64,000 nt of DNA from Pseudomonas sp. FEN (GCF_904067045.1 NZ_CAJFDC010000001.1:496001-560000), one strand, 5' to 3'; counted from the first letter of the stretch, positions 40,293 through 49,963 are shown. Notes: generated by a model from the sequence alone, not told the origin. Made by a program: numbers and translations.

Positions 40293-42800
40293 ATGACCCG
40301 TTCCCCGTTCCGCCGTCTCGTGTTTGGTACCTTGCGTCGCCTCCTGTACCTGTGGGTGCGCTCGGAGACGATCAACCAGTCGTCGCTGACCCTCAACCTC
40401 GACCGCAGCCGGCCAGTCTTCTACGTCCTGCAATCACCGTCGCTGACCGACCTCGCCGTGGTCGACCACGAATGCACCAAGGCCGGCCTGCCGCGCCCGG
40501 TACTGCCGGTGGCGGTCGGCACACTGGTGGAACCAGCAGCGTTTTTCTACCTGACCCCCGAACCCGACTGGCTGGGCCGCCAGGACAAACGCGGGGCACC
40601 ACCGACGCTGAACCGGCTGGTCAGCGCCTTGAGCGAAAATGCCGCCGAAGATGCGCTGATCGTCCCGGTGAGCGTGTTCTGGGGCCAGTCGCCGGACAGC
40701 GAATCGAGCCCCTGGAAACTGCTGTTCGCCGACAGTTGGGCGGTCACCGGGCGCCTGCGCCGTCTGCTGAGCATCCTGATTCTCGGGCGCAAGACCCGCG
40801 TGCAATTCTCCGCGCCGATCCATCTGCGGGGCCTGATCGAGCACAACAAGGGTCACGAGCGTACCGTGCGCATGGCCCAGCGCATCCTGCGGGTGCACCT
40901 GCGCAACCTCAAGGCCGCGGTCATCGGTCCGGACATCTCCCACCGGCGCAACCTGGTCAAGGGCCTGGTCAACGAACCGCTGGTGCGCCAGGCGATCGTC
41001 GAAGAAGCCCAGCGCGAGAACATCTCAGTGGAAAAAGCCCAGGCCCAGGCCCTGCGCTACGGCAACGAGATCGCCTCGGACTACACCTACACCGCGATCC
41101 GCTTCCTCGAAGTGGTACTGAGCTGGTTCTGGAACAAGATCTACGACGGCATCAAGGTCAACCATATCGAAGGCGTGCAGGCCGTGGCCCAAGGCCACGA
41201 AGTCATCTACGTACCCTGCCACCGCAGCCATATCGACTACCTGCTGCTGTCCTACCTGCTGTTTCGCAACGGCCTGACCCCGCCGCACATCGCCGCCGGG
41301 ATCAACCTCAACATGCCGGTGATCGGCAGCCTGCTGCGCCGCGGCGGGGCGTTCTTCATGCGCCGCACCTTCAAGGGCAACCCGCTCTACACTTCGGTGT
41401 TCAATGAATACCTGCACACCCTGTTCACCAAGGGTTTCCCGGTGGAGTACTTCGTCGAGGGTGGCCGCTCGCGCACCGGGCGCATGCTGCAACCGAAGAC
41501 CGGCATGCTGGCCATCACCCTGCGCAGCTTCCTGCGTTCCTCGCGCATGCCCATCGTCTTCATCCCGGTGTACATCGGCTACGAGCGGGTCCTGGAAGGA
41601 CGGACCTACCTCGGCGAACTGCGCGGCGCGAGCAAGAAGAAAGAGTCGATCTTCGACATCTTCAAGGTCATCGGGGCGCTCAAGCAGCGCTTCGGCCAGG
41701 TCGCGGTCAACTTCGGCGAGCCGATCAAACTGGCCGAGTTCCTCGATCAGGAACAACCGGACTGGCGCGCCCAGGCGTTGGGCCCGCAATTCCGCCCGGC
41801 CTGGCTCAACCAAGCCACCCACCGCCTCGGTGAGCGCGTGGCCCGCCATCTGAACGAAGCCGCGGCGATCAACCCGGTGAACCTGATAGCCCTGGCCCTG
41901 CTCTCGACCACCCGCCTGGCCCTCGACGACCGCGCCATGGCCCGGGTGCTCGACCTTTACCTGGCGCTGTTGCGCCGCGTGCCCTACTCGCCGCACACGA
42001 CCTTGCCGGAAGGTGATGGCCGCGCGCTGATCCAGCACGTCAAGGACATGGACCTGCTGGCCGAGCAAAGCGACGCCCTGGGCAAGATCCTCTACCTGGA
42101 CGAGCAGAACGCCGTCCTGATGACCTATTACCGCAACAACGTGCTGCATATCTTCGCCCTGCCCTCATTGCTGGCGAGCTTCTTCCAGAGTGCCACGCGC
42201 ATGAGCCGCGAGCAGATCCTGCGCTACACCCGCGCGCTCTATCCCTACCTGCAGGCGGAACTGTTCATCCGCTGGTCACTCGATGAACTGGACGCGGTGG
42301 TCGACCAATGGCTGGAGGCTTTCGTCGAACAGGGTCTGTTGCGCCTGGAGAACGAGGTCTACCTGCGACCGGCGCCAAGCTCGCGGCACTTCGTGCTGTT
42401 GACCCTGCTGTCGCGGAGCATCGCCCAGACCCTGCAACGCTTCTACATGGCCATCTCGCTGCTGCTCAACAGCGGCCAGCACAGCATCAGTGCCGAGGAG
42501 CTGGAAGACCTGTGCACGGTCATGGCCCAGCGCCTGTCGATTCTCCACGGCCTGAACGCCCCGGAGTTCTTCGACAAGAGCCTGTTCCGTCACTTCATCC
42601 AGACCCTGCTCGACCTCGAGGTCCTGCGCCGCGACGCCAATGGCAAGCTGGGCTATCACCCACTGCTCGGCGAGCTGGCCGAGGGAGCGGCGAAAAGGGT
42701 GCTGCCGGCGGAAATCCGCTTGTCGATTCGCCAGGTTGCGCTGCATCGCAGCGAAGATGCCGACGAACAACGCCCCGATCAAGGCATTGAAGTGGGATAA
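40293..42800 (+). CDS. plsB: Glycerol-3-phosphate 1-O-acyltransferase
   Basis: PlsB acylates sn-glycerol-3-phosphate, the first step of phospholipid synthesis, at the inner membrane. The 835-residue protein has the acyltransferase HX4D motif HRSHID at residues 310-315, followed by [25 protein letters not shown] and [13 protein letters not shown], which are blocks II-IV. The long N- and C-terminal regions match the family. It is divergent from the cold-shock gene. cdsA, for the next pathway stage, is in the left part of the window. Confidence 0.95.
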   Translation: MTRSPFRRLVFGTLRRLLYLWVRSETINQSSLTLNLDRSRPVFYVLQSPSLTDLAVVDHECTKAGLPRPVLPVAVGTLVEPAAFFYLTPEPDWLGRQDKRGAPPTLNRLVSALSENAAEDALIVPVSVFWGQSPDSESSPWKLLFADSWAVTGRLRRLLSILILGRKTRVQFSAPIHLRGLIEHNKGHERTVRMAQRILRVHLRNLKAAVIGPDISHRRNLVKGLVNEPLVRQAIVEEAQRENISVEKAQAQALRYGNEIASDYTYTAIRFLEVVLSWFWNKIYDGIKVNHIEGVQAVAQGHEVIYVPCHRSHIDYLLLSYLLFRNGLTPPHIAAGINLNMPVIGSLLRRGGAFFMRRTFKGNPLYTSVFNEYLHTLFTKGFPVEYFVEGGRSRTGRMLQPKTGMLAITLRSFLRSSRMPIVFIPVYIGYERVLEGRTYLGELRGASKKKESIFDIFKVIGALKQRFGQVAVNFGEPIKLAEFLDQEQPDWRAQALGPQFRPAWLNQATHRLGERVARHLNEAAAINPVNLIALALLSTTRLALDDRAMARVLDLYLALLRRVPYSPHTTLPEGDGRALIQHVKDMDLLAEQSDALGKILYLDEQNAVLMTYYRNNVLHIFALPSLLASFFQSATRMSREQILRYTRALYPYLQAELFIRWSLDELDAVVDQWLEAFVEQGLLRLENEVYLRPAPSSRHFVLLTLLSRSIAQTLQRFYMAISLLLNSGQHSISAEELEDLCTVMAQRLSILHGLNAPEFFDKSLFRHFIQTLLDLEVLRRDANGKLGYHPLLGELAEGAAKRVLPAEIRLSIRQVALHRSEDADEQRPDQGIEVG

Positions 42801-42926
42801 GACCAACCGCCCCAGTCAGACGATTCGGTAAAGCAGCAAGGATGCTTCCCTGGCCGTTTTCAAGTCCGAAGGCGCGTGTAGACTCAATCTTGCGTCGCTT
42901 TTGGCGCGTTCGATAAGGACATCGAG

Positions 42927-43547
42927 ATGACTGCAAAAAACCTCGTGACCGCTGTTTTCCATTTCCCTGCGGACTATTCGATCCCGGCCAGGGCCGAAAC
43001 CCGTATCACCCTGCGCAACCGCTGCACCGACACCCTGCTGGGAACCTGGACCAGCGCTCGGCTTCCGGCCCAATCGCCGTGGCGTTTCACCTTCGAACTG
43101 CCGGCGGACCTCAAGCGCAACTGCAAGGTCGAGATCGACATCGACATGAGCGTCGCCGGCACCTCGCTGCTGCCGGATATCAAGTACAGCTTCCGCTGGC
43201 GCCGGGACAATCAGGAGGAAATCTTCCACCTGAGCCCGCCGGGATACCTGTACCTCAGCGCCGCGTTGGTGCCGATGATCGGCACGCAGGACAATACCCT
43301 GGCGACCCTGCGATTGGTGGCCCAGACCGAACCCGGTATTCCGGTGCATGTCCTCAGCGAGGAAATCACTTTCTTCAAGGGCTCGATCCCGCGCTACCTG
43401 CGTTACGACGTGAGCAAGGTCAAGCCGGGCCAGACCTACGAAACCCAGGGCACCTTCGGTGGCCGGCGCAAATTCACCATGAAACCGATTCCGCGGACGG
43501 TGGTGCTGCGCAGGGAGAAACCGCAAAGCCTGATACTCAGCGCTTGA
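42927..43547 (+). CDS. YbaY/YscW-like beta-sandwich protein, apparently two domains
   Basis: A 206-residue protein without a signal peptide or lipobox. Its first half (FHFPADYSIPARAETRITLRN to about residue 95) and second half (LYLSAALVPMIGTQDNTLATL to the end) both look like the beta-sandwich of YbaY/YscW-type proteins. The second half carries RYDVSKVKPGQTYETQGTF, close to SYDPAQVKPGHRYSISARI in the next gene. AAGGA precedes the ATG. Function is unknown. The gene sits between plsB and mexK in P. aeruginosa too, as a hypothetical. Confidence 0.75.
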   Translation: MTAKNLVTAVFHFPADYSIPARAETRITLRNRCTDTLLGTWTSARLPAQSPWRFTFELPADLKRNCKVEIDIDMSVAGTSLLPDIKYSFRWRRDNQEEIFHLSPPGYLYLSAALVPMIGTQDNTLATLRLVAQTEPGIPVHVLSEEITFFKGSIPRYLRYDVSKVKPGQTYETQGTFGGRRKFTMKPIPRTVVLRREKPQSLILSA

Positions 43548-43654
43548 GTACATTCCAGCGTTTTTCGAAAACTGGCGTTTGCCGATAAATCCGTTAGATT
43601 CTTACTGGCTGGCGCCAGGTTACTTCTGGCGCCATGACCTCGTGAGAAGCCATC

Positions 43655-44053
43655 ATGAAAAAGCTTTCCCTGCTGTGCCTGAGCGTATTGCTCGGCGCCT
43701 GTCAAAGCATGGCCCCGAGTGCCAGCGCGCACCTTGACGGAGAGGTGTTCTACTTGCAACGCAGCGCCCTGCCGCCCACGGCGGTGCTGAGCGTCAGCTT
43801 GCGGGACGTGTCCCTGGCCGACGCCCCGGCGGTGCTCCTGGCCGAGCAGAAAGGCCCGGTCAAAGGCCAGGTGCCCTTGCCGTTTCACCTCAGCTACGAC
43901 CCGGCCCAGGTCAAGCCCGGCCATCGTTATTCGATCAGCGCTCGCATCGAACTCGACGGCCAGTTACTGTTTATCAGTAGCCGGCATCAGGGCGTTCAAT
44001 TGAATGGCCAGGATCCACAACCCTTGCGCATCCGGGTCGACTCGGTGCGCTGA
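43655..44053 (+). CDS. YbaY/YscW-family lipoprotein
   Basis: A 132-residue protein with a lipoprotein signal (MKKLSLLCLSVLLGAC, lipobox LGAC, Cys16). The mature part, about residues 26-130, is a single YbaY/YscW-like domain starting LDGEVFYLQRSALPPTAVLSVSLRDVSLAD. The residue after the cysteine is Gln, so outer-membrane sorting is expected. GAGAAG lies before ATG. It is followed 32 bp later by the DUF4197 gene, so these three genes may form an operon. Function unknown. Confidence 0.8.
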   Translation: MKKLSLLCLSVLLGACQSMAPSASAHLDGEVFYLQRSALPPTAVLSVSLRDVSLADAPAVLLAEQKGPVKGQVPLPFHLSYDPAQVKPGHRYSISARIELDGQLLFISSRHQGVQLNGQDPQPLRIRVDSVR

Positions 44054-44085
44054 TTTCCTTAACCGACCCCAACAAGGAAGCTTAC

Positions 44086-44775
44086 ATGCTCCGTCCCTCC
44101 CTTCGTCTGGCTGGCCTCTGTGCGGGCCTGCTGATTTCCGTCAACGCCCTGGCCTTGTCCCTGGGCAGTCTCAGCCAGGACCAAGCGTCCGGCGGCCTCA
44201 AGGATGCTCTGGCCCAGGGTGCCGTGGCGGCCGTGACCAACCTCGGCAAACCGGGTGGTTTCAGCAACAACCCTGAAGTGAAGATCGAACTGCCGGGCAG
44301 CCTCGGCAAGGTCGCCAACAAGATGAAACAGTTCGGCATGGGCGCCCAGGTCGACCAGTTGGAAGCCAGCATGAACAAGGCCGCGGAAGCCGCCATGCCA
44401 CAGGCCCAGGCGTTGTTGGTGGATGCGGTGAAAAAGATGACCGTGACCGATGCCAAGGGCATCCTCACCGGTGGCAAGGATTCGGCCACCCAGTACCTGA
44501 GCAAGACCAGCCGCGAGCAGATCCGCGCCAAGTTCCTGCCGATCGTCAAGCAGGCCACCGACCAGGTGGGCCTGGCCAAGCAATACAACGCGTTCGCCGG
44601 GCAGGCGGCGACCCTCGGCGTACTCGACGCCAAGAGTGCCAACGTTGAAGGCTACGTCACGGAAAAGGCCCTGGACGGCCTGTTCAAGATGATCGCGCAG
44701 AAGGAAGAAGACATCCGCGCCAACCCGGCGGCGGCGGCCACCAGTCTGGCGAAGAAGGTGTTTGGCGCGCTTTGA
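44086..44775 (+). CDS. DUF4197 domain-containing periplasmic protein
   Basis: A 229-residue protein with a Sec signal peptide of about 23 residues (ending NALALS) and a helical mature domain typical of DUF4197: LKDALAQGAVAAVTNLGKPGGF, VKIELPGSLGKVANKMKQFG, the central ALLVDAVKKMTVTDAKGILTGG, and YVTEKALDGLFKMIAQKEEDIRANP near the end. AAGGAAG precedes ATG. The family is widespread in proteobacteria and functionally uncharacterised. Confidence 0.88.
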   Translation: MLRPSLRLAGLCAGLLISVNALALSLGSLSQDQASGGLKDALAQGAVAAVTNLGKPGGFSNNPEVKIELPGSLGKVANKMKQFGMGAQVDQLEASMNKAAEAAMPQAQALLVDAVKKMTVTDAKGILTGGKDSATQYLSKTSREQIRAKFLPIVKQATDQVGLAKQYNAFAGQAATLGVLDAKSANVEGYVTEKALDGLFKMIAQKEEDIRANPAAAATSLAKKVFGAL

Positions 44776-44799
44776 CGCAACACACGCTGTAGGAGCCGA

Positions 44800-44922
44800 T
44801 CTGTTCACTCAAGCCTGAGCACCCACCTTGTGGGAACTGGTCTGTTCATTCAAGCCTGAACACCCACCTGGTGGGAACTGGTCTGTTCATTCAAGCCTGA
44901 ACACCCACCTGGTGGGAGCCGG
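44800..44922. repeat. 41-bp direct tandem repeat, three copies
   Basis: Copies start at 44800, 44841 and 44882 with the core TCTGTTCATTCAAGCCTGAA and CACCCACCTGGTGGGAACTGG. The first copy has a few changes and the last is slightly diverged at its end. Each copy contains a CCCACC-N-GGTGGG hairpin. A half-REP (CTGTAGGAGC) lies just before it and a BIME just after. Confidence 0.9.
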
Positions 44923-45000
44923 ATTTATCCGCGAAGGGGCCCTTGAAGCCGCCAAAAGCTTCGCGGCGGTGCGGCGATCCGCCAAGCACCGCTCCCACAG
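44909..45000. repeat. REP/BIME-type element after the 41-bp repeats
   Basis: GTGGGAGCCGGATTTATCCGCG and CGCTCCCAC face each other around AAGCTTCGCGGCGGTGCGGCG. With the 41-bp repeats it fills the 238-bp gap between the convergent DUF4197 gene and mexK. Confidence 0.65.
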
Positions 45001-45013
45001 GTTATCTGGCGCT

Positions 45014-48000
45014 TTATGGCGCGGTCTTCCTCACCCTGAACCATCCCGCATACAGCGCCGGCAGGAACAATAAGGTCAAAGCCGTCGCTACGATCAACCC
45101 GCCCATGATCGCCACCGCCATCGGCCCGTAGAACACGCTGCGCGACAGCGGGATCATCGCCAGCACCGCCGCCAGGGCGGTCAGCACGATGGGCCGGAAG
45201 CGCCGCACCGTCGCCTCGATAATCGCCTGCCATTGCGACATGCCGGCACGGATATCCTGCTCGATCTGGTCCACCAGGATCACCGAGTTGCGCATGATCA
45301 TCCCCGACAGGGCAATGGTCCCGAGCATCGCGACAAAGCCGAATGGCTGGCGAAACACCAGCAGGAACAGGGTCACCCCGATCAGCCCCAGCGGCGCGGT
45401 GAGGAACACCAGCGCCACCCGCGAGAAACTGCGCAGTTGCAGCATCAACAAGGTCAGCACAACCACGATGAACAACGGCACGCCGGCATTCACCGAAGCC
45501 TGGCCGCGCTCCGAATCTTCCACGGTACCGCCGACGTCCAGCAGGTAGCCGTCCGGCAGTTCGGCGCGAATCGGGTCCAGGGTCGGCATGATCTGCTTGA
45601 CCAGGCTCACCGGCTGCTCCTGGCCGTAGATATCGGCGCGGATCGTCACGTTCGGCAAGCGGTTACGGCGCCAGATAATGCCTTCCTCGAAACCGTACTC
45701 CAGGGTCGCGATCTGTGACAACGCCACGCTGGTGCCGTTGTCCGTCGGTACCGCCAGGCTCGGCAGCGCCGACAATTCGTTGCGCTCGGGTGCGGTGCCG
45801 CGCATGAGGATCTCGATCAACTCGTTGTCCTCGCGGTACTGGCTGACGGTCGAACCGGTCAGAGTCAGTTGCAAGAAACGCGACAGGTTGGCGGTACTGA
45901 CCCCCAGCGCCCGGGCCCGGTCCTGGTCGACATTCAGGTAGACCACCTTGCTCGGTTCCTCCCAGTCCAGATGCACGTTGGTCACGTGCGGGTTCTCGCG
46001 CACCTTGGCCGCCACCTTGCGCGCCAAGGCGCGGACCACCTCGATATGCTCGCCGGTCACCCGGAACTGCACCGGATAGCCCACCGGAGGACCGTTCTCC
46101 AGACGCGTCACCCGCGCCCGCACATCGGCGAACTGCTCGTCGAGGACCTTGATCAGCCAGGTACGCAGCGCTTCCCGCTCCTCGATGCTCTTGGCCAATA
46201 CAACGAACTGGGCAAAGCTGGTGGCCGGCAACTGCTGGTCCAGCGGCAGGTAGAAACGCGGTGAGCCAGTACCGACATAGGCCACGTAGTTGTCGATGCC
46301 GGGGCGGTCCTTGAGCAAGGCCTCCAGACGCGCCACCTGTTCGGTGGTGTTGTTCAGCGAAGCGCCTTCGGCCAGCTTCAGGTCGACCATCAGTTCCAGG
46401 CGCCCGGAGGCCGGGAAGAACTGCTGCGGCACAAAACGGAACAACAGCACCGAGCCGATAAACAGGGCAATGGTCAGCACAATCACAGTCTTACGCCGAC
46501 GCACACACCACTCCACCGTGCGCCTGACCCGCTGGTAGAACGGCGTGCCATAAGGGTCCGGTTGCTCGCCGCCGTGCTTGGCGGCGTGGATTTTCGCCAG
46601 GTCCGGCAGCAGCTTTTCGCCCAGATACGGCACGAACACCACCGCCGCGATCCACGACGCCAGCAGCGCCAGGGTCACCACCTGGAAAATCGAGCGGGTG
46701 TACTCGCCGGTACCCGACTGCGCGGTGGCAATCGGCAGGAAGCCGGCGGCGGTGATCAAGGTACCGGTGAGCATCGGGAATGCCGTGCTGGTCCAGGCAA
46801 AGCTCGCTGCCTTGAGGCGGTCGAAGCCCTGCTCCATCTTGATCGCCATCATCTCCACGGCAATGATCGCATCGTCCACCAGTAAGCCAAGGGCCAGCAC
46901 CAACGCGCCGAGGGAAATCTTGTGCAGGCCGATGCCCAAGTAGTACATCGCGGCAAAAGTCATCGCCAGCACCAACGGAATCGCCAGCGCCACGACCATC
47001 CCGGTGCGCACGCCCAGGGAGAAGAAACTCACCAGCAGCACGATGACCAGGGCCTCCACCAGCACCCGGACGAATTCGCCGACGCCGGTCTTCACCGCGG
47101 CCGGCTGGTCGGAGACCTTGCTCAGCTTCATCCCCGCCGGCAGGCTTTTCTGGATCCGGGCGAACTCGGCTTCCAGGGCCTTGCCCAGCACCAGGATGTC
47201 ACCGCCATCGTTCATCGCCACCGCCAGGCCAATCGCGTCTTCGCCCATGAAGCGCATGCGCGGTGCCGGAGGATCGTTGAAGCCGCGATGCACCTCGGCG
47301 ACATCGCCGATTCGGAAGGTGCGATCGCCAACCCGGATCGGGAAATTCTTGATCTCGTCGACCGTCTTGAAGTTACCGCTGACCCGCAGTTGCACGCGCT
47401 CGCTCGGGGTCTCGAAGAAGCCGGCGGTGGACACCGCATTCTGCTCTTGCAGGGCCTGCTGCACGCTGGCCAGCGGCAGCCCAAGGGTCGCCAGCTTGAC
47501 GTTGGACAGTTCGATCCAGACCTTTTCGTCCTGCAATCCAAGCAGGTCGACCTTGCCCACGTCCTTGACCCGCTGCAACTGGATCTGGATCCGGTCGGCG
47601 TAGTCCTTGAGTACCGCGTAGTCGAAACCGTCGCCGGTCAGGGCGTAGATATTGCCGAAAGTGGTGCCGAACTCATCGTTGAAAAACGGCCCCTGGATGT
47701 CCGGCGGCAAGGTCTGGCGGATATCGCCGATTTTCTTCCGGACCTGATACCAGAGGTCGGGAATCTGCGAGGAATGCATCGAGTCCCGGGCCATGAAGGT
47801 GACCTGGGATTCCCCGGGCCGCGAGAACGACACGATGCGTTCGTACTCGCCGGTTTCCATCAGCTTCTTTTCGATGCGTTCGGTGACTTGTCGCGAGACT
47901 TCCTGGGCTGTGGCGCCCGGCCAGTTGGTCTTGATGACCATGGCCTTGAAGGTGAACGGTGGGTCTTCGCTCTGCCCCAGCTTGGTGTAGGACAAGGCGC

Positions 48001-48079
48001 CGACCACCGCGAGCAGGATCATCAGGAACAGCACGATCTGGCGATTACGCAACGCCCATTCGGAAAGATTGAAACCCAT
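45014..48079 (-). CDS. mexK: RND efflux permease, MexK-like
   Basis: The inner-membrane proton-driven pump of a tripartite efflux system. The 1021-residue protein has 12 predicted membrane helices, two large periplasmic loops and the proton-relay pair D402/D403 in GLLVDDAIIAVE. Two internal halves are recognisable (helix blocks near residues 340-540 and 865-1015). Length, the partner genes and the place beside rsmJ match P. aeruginosa mexK (MexJK exports triclosan, erythromycin and tetracycline there). No outer-membrane channel gene is present; MexJK borrows OprM or OpmH. Substrates here are unproven. Confidence 0.85.
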   Translation of the reverse strand: MGFNLSEWALRNRQIVLFLMILLAVVGALSYTKLGQSEDPPFTFKAMVIKTNWPGATAQEVSRQVTERIEKKLMETGEYERIVSFSRPGESQVTFMARDSMHSSQIPDLWYQVRKKIGDIRQTLPPDIQGPFFNDEFGTTFGNIYALTGDGFDYAVLKDYADRIQIQLQRVKDVGKVDLLGLQDEKVWIELSNVKLATLGLPLASVQQALQEQNAVSTAGFFETPSERVQLRVSGNFKTVDEIKNFPIRVGDRTFRIGDVAEVHRGFNDPPAPRMRFMGEDAIGLAVAMNDGGDILVLGKALEAEFARIQKSLPAGMKLSKVSDQPAAVKTGVGEFVRVLVEALVIVLLVSFFSLGVRTGMVVALAIPLVLAMTFAAMYYLGIGLHKISLGALVLALGLLVDDAIIAVEMMAIKMEQGFDRLKAASFAWTSTAFPMLTGTLITAAGFLPIATAQSGTGEYTRSIFQVVTLALLASWIAAVVFVPYLGEKLLPDLAKIHAAKHGGEQPDPYGTPFYQRVRRTVEWCVRRRKTVIVLTIALFIGSVLLFRFVPQQFFPASGRLELMVDLKLAEGASLNNTTEQVARLEALLKDRPGIDNYVAYVGTGSPRFYLPLDQQLPATSFAQFVVLAKSIEEREALRTWLIKVLDEQFADVRARVTRLENGPPVGYPVQFRVTGEHIEVVRALARKVAAKVRENPHVTNVHLDWEEPSKVVYLNVDQDRARALGVSTANLSRFLQLTLTGSTVSQYREDNELIEILMRGTAPERNELSALPSLAVPTDNGTSVALSQIATLEYGFEEGIIWRRNRLPNVTIRADIYGQEQPVSLVKQIMPTLDPIRAELPDGYLLDVGGTVEDSERGQASVNAGVPLFIVVVLTLLMLQLRSFSRVALVFLTAPLGLIGVTLFLLVFRQPFGFVAMLGTIALSGMIMRNSVILVDQIEQDIRAGMSQWQAIIEATVRRFRPIVLTALAAVLAMIPLSRSVFYGPMAVAIMGGLIVATALTLLFLPALYAGWFRVRKTAP

Positions 48080-48085
48080 CGGGGA

Positions 48086-49189
48086 CTACTCCTTGTTGGC
48101 CGCCAGATTGACCACGCGGTTGGAGCGATCCACCGGGCGAATCTTCTCGCCGTCATGCAGCACATGCACACCGGCCGCCACCACCCAATCGCCGGCCGCC
48201 AGGCCTTCGAGCACCGGCACGGTCTTTTCGCCAAAGGCGCCGACCCGCACGGCGGTACGCTTGAGGGTGTCGTCCGCCTGGACCCGCCAGACATAGGTCG
48301 CGCCATTTTCCGCGGTCAGCGCCGACAGCGGCACCGACAACGGCACCACGCCCTCGGCTTGGATAAACACCCGGGCACTCTGGCCCAGCTCAGCCGGGAC
48401 CTTGCCGGCGCTGAAGGCGATCCGCGCGGCGAAAGTCCGCGACTTGGGATCGGCGGCCGGCGACAACTCGCGGATCCGCCCGTTGAAACGTTGATCCGGC
48501 TGCGACCAGAGTTCCACCGCGACATCCTGGCCGATCTTGAACCGCCCGAAGGCCTGTTCCGGGAAGCTGATCAGCACTTCGCGCTCGCCATCGGCAGCCA
48601 GGGTGAAGACCGTCTGGCCGGCGGCGACCACCTGGCCGACTTCAACCAGACGCTTGGCCACCACGCCGTCCTGGGGCGCCCGCAACACCGCATAACCGGC
48701 CTGGTTGCTGGACACGTCGAACTCGGCCTTGATCTGCTTGAGACGCGCCTCACCGGAACGGTAGAGGTTTTCCGCGTTGTCGTACTGCGAGCGGCTGACC
48801 ATCTGCCGGTCGAGCAAGGTCTTGTAACGATCGCGCTCGGAGCGCACCAGATTCAGGTTGGCCTCGGCGGCCGCGACCTGGGCGCGGGCCGCTTCCAGTT
48901 GCAGGCGCACGTCCTGGGGGTCGAGCTCGGCCAGGGGCTGGTTGGCCTTGACCCGTTCGCCCTCTTCCACCAGTCGGCGGCTGACCTTGCCGCCAATGCG
49001 GAAAGCCAGATCAGGCTCGAAACGCGCACGAACTTCGCCGGGATAGCTGTCCACGGACTGAGCCGAAGGCTGTGGCTGGACCACCATGGCCGGACGCACA
49101 TTGACCTGGGCCGGCTCTTCATGACCACAACCGACAAGGAGAAGGGCTAGACTGATGGGCAAAGCAAGGGGCAGGACATAGCGGAACAT
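48086..49189 (-). CDS. mexJ: RND efflux membrane fusion lipoprotein, MexJ-like
   Basis: The periplasmic adaptor linking the RND pump to an outer-membrane channel. The 367-residue protein has a lipoprotein signal with the lipobox LLVGC, a barrel-sandwich/lipoyl half-motif FRIGGKVSRRLVEEGERVKANQPLAELDP, a helical hairpin (about residues 95-155) and the second lipoyl half VLRAPQDGVVAKRLVEVGQVV. Length equals that of P. aeruginosa MexJ. It is 6 bp upstream of mexK on the same strand and divergent from mexL. Confidence 0.87.
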   Translation of the reverse strand: MFRYVLPLALPISLALLLVGCGHEEPAQVNVRPAMVVQPQPSAQSVDSYPGEVRARFEPDLAFRIGGKVSRRLVEEGERVKANQPLAELDPQDVRLQLEAARAQVAAAEANLNLVRSERDRYKTLLDRQMVSRSQYDNAENLYRSGEARLKQIKAEFDVSSNQAGYAVLRAPQDGVVAKRLVEVGQVVAAGQTVFTLAADGEREVLISFPEQAFGRFKIGQDVAVELWSQPDQRFNGRIRELSPAADPKSRTFAARIAFSAGKVPAELGQSARVFIQAEGVVPLSVPLSALTAENGATYVWRVQADDTLKRTAVRVGAFGEKTVPVLEGLAAGDWVVAAGVHVLHDGEKIRPVDRSNRVVNLAANKE

Positions 49190-49228
49190 GGTGTATGACC
49201 TTTCGCTAATGGTGCTCAGAATATTTAT

Positions 49229-49264
49229 ACTGGCTAGTATGGTATTAATACCATACCGACCAGT
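49229..49264. promoter_or_regulatory. Palindromic operator candidate between mexL and mexJ
   Basis: A perfect 20-bp palindrome GTATGGTATTAATACCATAC (49237-49256), extended symmetrically by ACTGG at 49229-49233 and CCAGT at 49260-49264. It lies 19 bp before the mexL ATG and overlaps AT-rich promoter-like sequence for both genes. P. aeruginosa MexL represses both mexL and mexJK from their intergenic region, so this is the expected operator. The exact site use is inferred. Confidence 0.8.
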
Positions 49265-49282
49265 CCAGTATTAAGTAAGAAA

Positions 49283-49918
49283 ATGTCCGACAATCTTTCA
49301 GTGCCCAGCGGCCCCGGTCGCCCCAAGGATCTGGCAAAACGCCAGGCCGTTCTGAACGCGGCGAAAGATCTGTTTCTGAGTAATGGATACGCCAGCACCA
49401 GCATGGACGCGGTCGCTACAGCAGCAGGTGTTTCAAAGCTGACGGTGTATAGCCATTTCAATGACAAGGAGACGCTGTTCTCCGCCGCCGTGGTGGCAAA
49501 ATGCGAAGAACAGCTGCCCGAGCTGTTCTTCGCCCTACCCGACGGCGTGCCGGTGGAAAACGTGCTGCTGAACATCGCGCGGGGTTTTCATCAGCTGATC
49601 AACAGCGACGAGTCGCTGAAACTGCATCGGCTGATCATCACCCTGGGCAGCCAGGACCCGAGGCTCTCGCAAATCTTCTTCGAGGCCGGACCGCAGCGCA
49701 TGCTGACGGAGATGGAGCAACTGCTGGGGCGGATTCACCAGAGCGGCGCGCTGGTGATCGACAAGCCGCATAAGGCCGCCGAGCATTTCTTCTGCCTGCT
49801 CAAGGGCGCCGGGAACTTCCGGCTGCTGTTCGGCTGTGGCGAGCAACTGAGCGAAGCCAATGGCGAGGCGCATGTGCGCGAGGTGGTGGGGTTGTTCATG
49901 CGCGCCTACCGACCCTGA
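49283..49918 (+). CDS. mexL: TetR-family repressor, MexL-like
   Basis: A 211-residue TetR-type regulator. The N-terminal helix-turn-helix spans MDAVATAAGVSKLTVYSHFNDKETLF (about residues 38-63) after LNAAKDLFLSNGYAS. The C-terminal half, with an AefR/TetR_C-type domain, binds the ligand. The gene is transcribed away from mexJK with a 93-bp gap that holds a long palindrome. This matches mexL (212 residues) of P. aeruginosa, a repressor of mexJK and of itself. Confidence 0.87.
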   Translation: MSDNLSVPSGPGRPKDLAKRQAVLNAAKDLFLSNGYASTSMDAVATAAGVSKLTVYSHFNDKETLFSAAVVAKCEEQLPELFFALPDGVPVENVLLNIARGFHQLINSDESLKLHRLIITLGSQDPRLSQIFFEAGPQRMLTEMEQLLGRIHQSGALVIDKPHKAAEHFFCLLKGAGNFRLLFGCGEQLSEANGEAHVREVVGLFMRAYRP

Positions 49919-49943
49919 GCACTCTGGCGCTTGTCAGGCCGTT

Positions 49944-49963
49944 ATCGCGAGCAATCTCGCGAT
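49944..49963. other. Hairpin between convergent mexL and rsmJ
   Basis: ATCGCGAG (49944-49951) and CTCGCGAT (49956-49963) with a 4-nt loop. It resembles arms of type B REP elements. It may insulate the two convergent genes, but there is no T-run. Confidence 0.5.

Noticed and set aside
45014..48079. Naming the RND pump triC
   Set aside because: The N-terminal sequence resembles that group, but the single adaptor gene, divergent TetR gene, sizes 1021/367/211 and rsmJ neighbour fit mexK-mexJ-mexL better; TriABC has two adaptors.
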